Shown here in pieces: positions 59,873 to 64,000 of a stretch of DNA of 64,000 nucleotides. How positions within the stretch are numbered: the stretch's first letter is position 1; the number at the start of each line of letters is the position of its first letter. The stretch is from Rhodanobacter sp. C03. GTDB lineage: Bacteria; Pseudomonadota; Gammaproteobacteria; Xanthomonadales; Rhodanobacteraceae. The notes beneath the pieces were generated by a model. It had not been told where the DNA came from. It saw only the letters and a list, made by a program, of their open reading frames with translations, and ran no database searches. The translations under genes and the position numbers were made by a program. The stretch is from positions 186,001 through 250,000 of the forward strand of contig NZ_MUNT01000011.1 of assembly GCF_002001175.1 (NCBI RefSeq), in the 5' to 3' direction.

Positions 59873-60599
59873 AGTCAGAAACCTGCATAAGGCATTCGGC
59901 GCGGTGAAAGCCGTCGATGGCGTCAGCTTCGTCGCCCGCGATGGCGAGATCACCGGCCTGCTCGGCCCCAACGGGGCCGGCAAGACCACCACGTTGCGCA
60001 TGCTCTACACATTGATGAAGCCGGACAGTGGCCAGGTGCTGGTCGATGGCATCGACGCGGCCGTCGACCCGCTCGGCGTGCGCCGCGAGCTCGGCGTACT
60101 GCCGGATGCGCGTGGTCTGTACAAGCGGCTCACTGCGCGCGAAAACATCGAATACTTCGGACGCCTGCATGGCCTGCCGGAGGATCTGCTCGCCAGCCGT
60201 CGCGATGCATTGATCAAGGCGCTGGAGATGGGCGAGATCGCCGAGCGCCGCACCGAAGGGTTCTCGCAGGGCCAGCGGGTGAAGACCGCGATCGCGCGTG
60301 CGCTGGTGCATGACCCGCGCAACGTGATCCTCGACGAGCCGACCAATGGCCTCGACGTGATGGCCACACGTGCATTGCGTCAGTTCATGACCGGCCTGAA
60401 AGCGGAAGGTCGTTGCGTGCTGTTCTCCAGCCACATCATGCAGGAGGTCGCCGCGCTGTGCGACCGCATCGTGGTGATCGCGCACGGTCGCGTGGTCGCC
60501 GACGAATCGCCGGATGCGCTGCGTGCGCAGACCGGCGAGAACAATCTGGAGGATGCGTTCGTGAAGATCATTGGCACCGACGAGGGCCTCGCTGCATGA
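59865..60599 (+). CDS. ABC exporter ATP-binding protein (NatA-like)
   Basis: A 244-residue ATPase. Walker A is LLGPNGAGKTTTLRML, the signature is GFSQGQRVKTAIARAL (SQGQ variant), Walker B is NVILDEPTNGLDV, and the H-loop is FSSHIMQEVAAL. It is most like NatA (Na+ export) and related ABC-2 ATPases. A GTG at 59865 is the start. It lies eight bases inside the small membrane protein gene and overlaps the permease start by four bases. With the permease it should form the exporter. Confidence 0.88.
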   Translation: MIEVRNLHKAFGAVKAVDGVSFVARDGEITGLLGPNGAGKTTTLRMLYTLMKPDSGQVLVDGIDAAVDPLGVRRELGVLPDARGLYKRLTARENIEYFGRLHGLPEDLLASRRDALIKALEMGEIAERRTEGFSQGQRVKTAIARALVHDPRNVILDEPTNGLDVMATRALRQFMTGLKAEGRCVLFSSHIMQEVAALCDRIVVIAHGRVVADESPDALRAQTGENNLEDAFVKIIGTDEGLAA

Positions 60600-61801
60600 A
60601 TAACGTCACGGGAAAAACTCCGCGCAGCCGCGCCTTCCTCACCGTGTTCCTGAAGGAGGTCAAGGAAAACCTGCGCGATCGCCGCACCCTGATCAGCGCC
60701 TTCCTCACCGGTCCGCTGCTGGGACCGCTGATGTTCGTGATGCTGATCAACTTCACCCTCAACCGCGAACTGGACAAGGCCGAGAAGCCGTTGCCGGTAC
60801 CGGTGATTGGCGCCGAGTACGCACCGAACCTGCTCGACGCGCTGAAAGCCGGTGGCGTGGTGCCGGGTCCGGCGGTGGCCGATCCGGAGCAGACGGTGCG
60901 CAAGCAGGATGCCGACGTGGTGCTGCGCATTGCCTCCAACTACGGCAATGCCTGGCGCAAGGGTGAGCCGGTGCAGGTGGAGCTGTTCTACGACTCCTCG
61001 CAGCGCGATGCGAACACCTCGGTGGAGCGGGTGAGCAAGCTGGTCGAGAACTACGCGCGACAGCAGGGCGCGATGCGGCTGGTCGCGCGCGGGATGTCGC
61101 CGAGCACTGCGTGGCCGCTGCAGGTGGCGCGGCGTGACCAGGCCACGCCGCAGTCGCGGGCGGTACTGATGTTCGCGATACTGCCGTACTTCTTCGTGAT
61201 CACCATCTTCATGGGTGGCATGTATCTGGCGATCGACCTGACCGCCGGCGAACGCGAGCGGCAATCACTGGAGCCGCTGTTCGCCAATCCAGTGGCGCGC
61301 TGGAAGATCCTGTGCGGCAAGCTCGCGGCGATCAGCGTGTTCTCCACCGCCAGCTTGCTGATCACCCTGCTCGCGTTCGCCGTGGTGGGGCAGTTCATCC
61401 CTGCCGAGAAGATCGGCATGGAACTGGATCTCGGGTTGCACTTCGCGGCCAACGTATTGCTGCTGATGCTGCCGCTGGTGCTGTTGCTTTCCGCACTGCA
61501 GTCGATGGTGGCGGCGTTCGCGAAGAGCTATCGCGAGGCGCAGACCTATATCTCGCTGCTGATGCTGGTGCCGATCATCCCCAGTGCGCTGCTGTCGTTC
61601 ATGCCGATCAAGGCGCAGGCGTGGATGTATGCGATCCCGCTGCTGGGTCAGAATCTCGGCATCATGCAGTTGCTGCGCGGCGCTGGTGTCAGCGCGGAGC
61701 AGATCGGGCTGTGCCTGCTGGGCAGCCTGGCGGCGGCGTTGATCGCATTGTTGGCCACGATCCAGCTGTATCGCTCCGAGCGGCTGGCGATTTCGGCTTA
61801 A
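60596..61801 (+). CDS. ABC-2 type exporter permease (NatB-like)
   Basis: A 401-residue permease with one N-terminal helix (LISAFLTGPLLGPLMFVML), a large periplasmic loop (about 55-190) with DLLDALKAGGVVPG-type sequence, and five or six C-terminal helices (for example ILPYFFVITIFMGGMYLAID; IGLCLLGSLAAALIALLAT). This is the NatB layout. The start is the ATG at 60596 (ATGA overlap). In Bacillus NatAB exports Na+ under stress; here the substrate is uncertain. It is the last gene of the operon from 57.26 kb and is followed by a REP palindrome. Confidence 0.87.
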   Translation: MNNVTGKTPRSRAFLTVFLKEVKENLRDRRTLISAFLTGPLLGPLMFVMLINFTLNRELDKAEKPLPVPVIGAEYAPNLLDALKAGGVVPGPAVADPEQTVRKQDADVVLRIASNYGNAWRKGEPVQVELFYDSSQRDANTSVERVSKLVENYARQQGAMRLVARGMSPSTAWPLQVARRDQATPQSRAVLMFAILPYFFVITIFMGGMYLAIDLTAGERERQSLEPLFANPVARWKILCGKLAAISVFSTASLLITLLAFAVVGQFIPAEKIGMELDLGLHFAANVLLLMLPLVLLLSALQSMVAAFAKSYREAQTYISLLMLVPIIPSALLSFMPIKAQAWMYAIPLLGQNLGIMQLLRGAGVSAEQIGLCLLGSLAAALIALLATIQLYRSERLAISA

Positions 61802-61824
61802 GGCAGCGGCGTCTCAATCCGCGT

Positions 61825-61896
61825 AGGAGCGCACCCTGTGCGCGAATGCTCTTGGCTGGTTCTCGGCGAAAGCATTCGCGCACAGGGTGCGCTCCT
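61825..61896. repeat. REP-type palindrome with 26-bp arms (BIME-like)
   Basis: Two arms (61825-61850 and 61871-61896) are perfect reverse complements around a 20-base loop. The arm starts AGGAGCGCACCCTGTGCGCG, and the flanking base pattern matches the GTAGGAGC REP family of Xanthomonadales and Pseudomonads, dispersed with RAYT transposases. No RAYT gene is in the window. Located after the NatB-like gene, it also could end transcription from both sides. Confidence 0.85.
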
Positions 61897-61907
61897 GCAA
61901 GTGGCGG

Positions 61908-62234
61908 CTAGCCTGGCGGCGCAGTCAGTTCCATCGCGTTGAGGTAGCCATGGTGATGGCGATCGAGCTTGTGGAACTGGCGGCGCAGGTTGTCCTGGTA
62001 TTCCTTCAGCGTGATCGGCTTGCCGCGGCTGCCGGGTAGTTCGCTGGTTTCCAGTACACCGTCGTGGTTGGTGTCCATGCGCTCGAAACCCTGGCTCATA
62101 TAGGCCACGTATTCGGCCTCGCTCACCTTGCCGTCGCCATTCGTGTCGAACAACTTGAGGTAGTCCGCGCGCGAGTCCTGCGCAAATGCGGCCAGCGGCA
62201 TGAGCAATGCCATGGCGATGACCAGGCGACGCAT
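61908..62234 (-). CDS. EF-hand calcium-binding exported protein
   Basis: A 108-residue protein with a signal peptide (LVIAMALLMPLAAFA). Two canonical EF-hand loops are visible: DTNGDGKVSEAEY (about 30-42) and DTNHDGVLETSEL (about 54-66). A third, degenerate loop is DRHHHGYLNAMEL near the C-terminus. EF-hand proteins of this size bind Ca2+ in the periplasm; the partner is unknown. The ATG at 62234 overlaps the stop of folE (ATGA). Longer frames to 62582 are folE in another frame. Confidence 0.85.
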   Translation of the reverse strand: MRRLVIAMALLMPLAAFAQDSRADYLKLFDTNGDGKVSEAEYVAYMSQGFERMDTNHDGVLETSELPGSRGKPITLKEYQDNLRRQFHKLDRHHHGYLNAMELTAPPG

Positions 62235-62836
62235 CAGCGGCTGCCGCCGTGGATGCCGATGAACTGCAGGAACTCTGCGCGGGTGCGCGCATCGTCGCGG
62301 AAGGTGCCGAGCATCTGGCTGGTCACCATCGAGACGCCACGCTTGTGCACGCCGCGAGTGGTCATGCATTCGTGGCTGGCGTCGATCACCACCGCCACGC
62401 CGGCCGGGTGCAGGGTTTCCTGGATGCACTGGGCGATCTGTGCGGTGAGTTTTTCCTGCACCTGGAAGCGGCGCGCGTAACCTTCCACCACGCGGGCCAG
62501 CTTGCTGATGCCGACGACCCGGTTGGTCGGCATGTAACCGACGTGCGCACGGCCGATGATCGGCGCCATGTGGTGTTCGCAATGGCTCTCGAACTCGATG
62601 TCGCGCAGCACCACCATCTCGTCGTAGCCGGCCACTTCCTTGAAGGTGCGGCGCAGATAGTCCGCCGGGTCCGTCTCATAGCCGGAGAACCAGTCGCGGT
62701 AGGCCTTGACCACTCGCTTGGGCGTGTCGAGCAGGCCCTCGCGCTGCGGGTCCTCCCCGGACCAGCGCAGCAGTACGCGCACGGCATCCTCGGCCTGTTG
62801 CTGGGTGACGCCGGTGTCCGGTGGCTGCTTGCTCAT
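62234..62836 (-). CDS. folE: GTP cyclohydrolase I
   Basis: A 200-residue enzyme of the FolE family, which makes 7,8-dihydroneopterin triphosphate from GTP, the first step of folate synthesis. [20 protein letters not shown] holds zinc ligands Cys86 and His89, [17 protein letters not shown] holds Cys157, and [20 protein letters not shown] is the catalytic helix. The ATG at 62836 has AAGGA upstream; the extension to 62950 is not supported. It is the upstream gene of the EF-hand pair. Confidence 0.94.
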   Translation of the reverse strand: MSKQPPDTGVTQQQAEDAVRVLLRWSGEDPQREGLLDTPKRVVKAYRDWFSGYETDPADYLRRTFKEVAGYDEMVVLRDIEFESHCEHHMAPIIGRAHVGYMPTNRVVGISKLARVVEGYARRFQVQEKLTAQIAQCIQETLHPAGVAVVIDASHECMTTRGVHKRGVSMVTSQMLGTFRDDARTRAEFLQFIGIHGGSR

Positions 62837-62906
62837 GGGGTGTCCTTGGGGATCAGGCGGGTTTCGTATTGTAACGGCCGTGCCCGTCGAGGGTTCGCCG
62901 CGGTCT

Positions 62907-63485
62907 TCACGAGGAAGCGTGATCGCCGAACAGGCGCCGCGCCAGCACACCGAACACGAGGGTTACCAGCAGGGCGGCGATGGCGCCCAGGGTGACTTCA
63001 CCGAGCCGGAACAGGGCGAATTGCCAGAACGCGCCGCTGTGCGGCACCAGCATGATGATCGTGGTGGTGATACCGCTGATGCGTCCGGCCGCGCCGAGGT
63101 TGAGCACCGAGCACAGCAGCATGCCGGCGATCACCGCCAGCACATAGGCCAGGTAATGCTCGTGCCCGAGCATCGCGGCACCCAGTCCGATCAGGCCGCC
63201 GATCATCGCGCCGGTGAACTGGTCGCGCGAGGAGCTGCGTACCTCCGCATAGCTGTTCTGGCTGACCGAGATCGCGGTGATCGCGGCCCAGAAACCTTGC
63301 CCGAGGCCCAGTTCGAGGGCGATGAAATAACCCAGGGTCGCGGCCAGCACGGCGCGCAGTGCTTGAACCAGGCCGGCGATGAGGCGCTCGCGTGGAGGCA
63401 ACGCCTGCCGCAGCCGCAACATTTCATCGCTCAGTCGGTCGAGCCGGCGATGGTGTTCGGCCAGCGGTCGGCGCGGTTCGGTCAT
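62907..63485 (-). CDS. FUSC family (aromatic acid exporter-like) membrane protein
   Basis: A 192-residue inner membrane protein with about six hydrophobic helices in the FUSC/ArAE pattern. [20 protein letters not shown] is the first pair; [20 protein letters not shown] is the family block after helix 2, and [20 protein letters not shown] lies in the middle. It is shorter than the 650-700 residue AaeB type and lacks the cytosolic domain, as in YccS-truncated family members. The start overlaps the stop of rmuC by four bases. The exported compound is unknown. Confidence 0.8.
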   Translation of the reverse strand: MTEPRRPLAEHHRRLDRLSDEMLRLRQALPPRERLIAGLVQALRAVLAATLGYFIALELGLGQGFWAAITAISVSQNSYAEVRSSSRDQFTGAMIGGLIGLGAAMLGHEHYLAYVLAVIAGMLLCSVLNLGAAGRISGITTTIIMLVPHSGAFWQFALFRLGEVTLGAIAALLVTLVFGVLARRLFGDHASS

Positions 63486-64000
63486 GCGTCTTCGTCAGCT
63501 TGGTTGCCGGTGTCGCTGCTGTCGCCGTCGATCAATTCACTGCCGAGCAGCTCGGTGGTGTCTTCGCTGGACAGAGACTCCACGCCGCGAAGCTTCCTTT
63601 CAATCGTGCGGGTCTTCTTGCCGGCATCGCTGATGCTCTTGCTCACCGTGTTGAGCTGGCGCTCGGCTTTTTCCAGCACCAGTCCGAACTTGCCGAATTC
63701 GTTCTTCACCGCACCGAGCAGCTTCCACACCTCGCTGCTGCGCTTGGCGATCGCCAGGGTGCGGAAGCCCATCTGCAGGCTGTTGAGCAGGGCGCTCAGC
63801 GTTGTGGGGCCAGCCACCGTGACGCGGTGGTCGCGCTGCAGGCTTTCGAACAGGCCAGGGCGTCGCAATACCTCGGCATACAGCCCTTCGGTCGGCAGAA
63901 ACAACACGGCGAAATCCGTGGTGTGCGGTGGCGCCACGTATTTGGAACGGATGCGTTTGGCTTCTTCGCGCACGCGGACTTCCAGCGCGCGGCCTGCAGC
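63482..64000 (-). CDS. rmuC: RmuC family DNA recombination protein, 3' part (5' end outside window)
   Basis: The frame is open to the right edge and gives the C-terminal part of RmuC (about 173 residues). HTTDFAVLFLPTEGLYAEVL and VTVAGPTTLSALLNSLQMGF are the conserved nuclease-like blocks. A coiled-coil segment follows (GKFGLVLEKAERQLNTVSKS), and the tail is acidic. RmuC limits recombination between inverted repeats; it is related to restriction-endonuclease-like folds. The start is not in the window. The stop overlaps the FUSC gene by four bases. Confidence 0.9.
   Translation of the reverse strand, partial: AAGRALEVRVREEAKRIRSKYVAPPHTTDFAVLFLPTEGLYAEVLRRPGLFESLQRDHRVTVAGPTTLSALLNSLQMGFRTLAIAKRSSEVWKLLGAVKNEFGKFGLVLEKAERQLNTVSKSISDAGKKTRTIERKLRGVESLSSEDTTELLGSELIDGDSSDTGNQADEDA

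Overview
The window is GC-rich, densely packed bacterial chromosome. The gene content points to a gammaproteobacterium of the Xanthomonadales, probably Rhodanobacteraceae (Rhodanobacter or Dyella type). This rests on the SURF1-COX15-CyoE cytochrome oxidase assembly cluster, an XrtA-type exopolysaccharide (EPS) operon, a GTAGGAGC-type REP palindrome, a rpsU-yqeY-dnaG neighbourhood and an archaic (Csu/spore-coat-U) fimbrial operon. The assignment is an inference from gene content; no 16S rRNA or other marker lies in the window. No tRNA, rRNA, intact insertion sequence or CRISPR array was seen.

Left part (1-12.6 kb): surface polysaccharide. A leftward operon starts at about 10.0 kb and runs: outer membrane export lipoprotein, Wzz-like chain-length protein, degenerate tyrosine-kinase-like ATPase, outer membrane beta-barrel, galE, a secreted glycan-active protein and two acyltransferases. 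Divergent from it are a nucleotide-sugar 6-dehydrogenase and a UDP-uronate 4-epimerase. A perfect CRP/Clp-type palindrome lies between the two transcription units. At 12.6-16.3 kb follow the oxidase assembly genes (DUF2909, SURF1, SCO-like, COX15, CyoE), then a TPR-sulfotransferase.

18.1-27.4 kb: a structured leader and a small ORF precede a MgtA-type Mg2+ P-type ATPase. A three-gene RND metal-efflux system follows (adaptor, CzcA-like pump, NodT-like channel).

27.8-37.5 kb: the most interesting locus. Nine tightly coupled genes encode an acyl-CoA dehydrogenase-like enzyme, an amino acid:[carrier protein] ligase, a DUF1839 protein with a papain-like Cys/His pattern, a dedicated phosphopantetheinyl transferase, a carrier protein, a GH2 beta-mannosidase-like enzyme, a fused double alpha/beta hydrolase with unusual nucleophile elbows, a membrane acyltransferase and a carboxylesterase. 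It reads as a pathway that loads an amino acid on a carrier protein, oxidises it, and attaches it to a glycan or glycolipid.

37.8-49.2 kb: mainly housekeeping genes (methyltransferase, DedA, DnaG, S41 protease, YqeY, S21, TsaD, RluF-like, an ABC-2 exporter, a ferredoxin-NADP reductase-like protein). 49.2-50.4 kb holds decayed genes and no intact gene.

50.4-57.0 kb: an archaic chaperone-usher operon (pilins, chaperone, usher, two-domain tip candidate), with RNA hairpins on both sides of the likely major pilin gene. 57.1-61.8 kb: an apparently autoregulated operon behind two matching operators (membrane protein, Cro/CI-type regulator, alpha/beta hydrolase, small membrane protein, NatAB-type ABC exporter), ending in a 26-bp-arm REP palindrome. 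61.9-64.0 kb: EF-hand protein, FolE, FUSC-like protein and the 3' part of rmuC.
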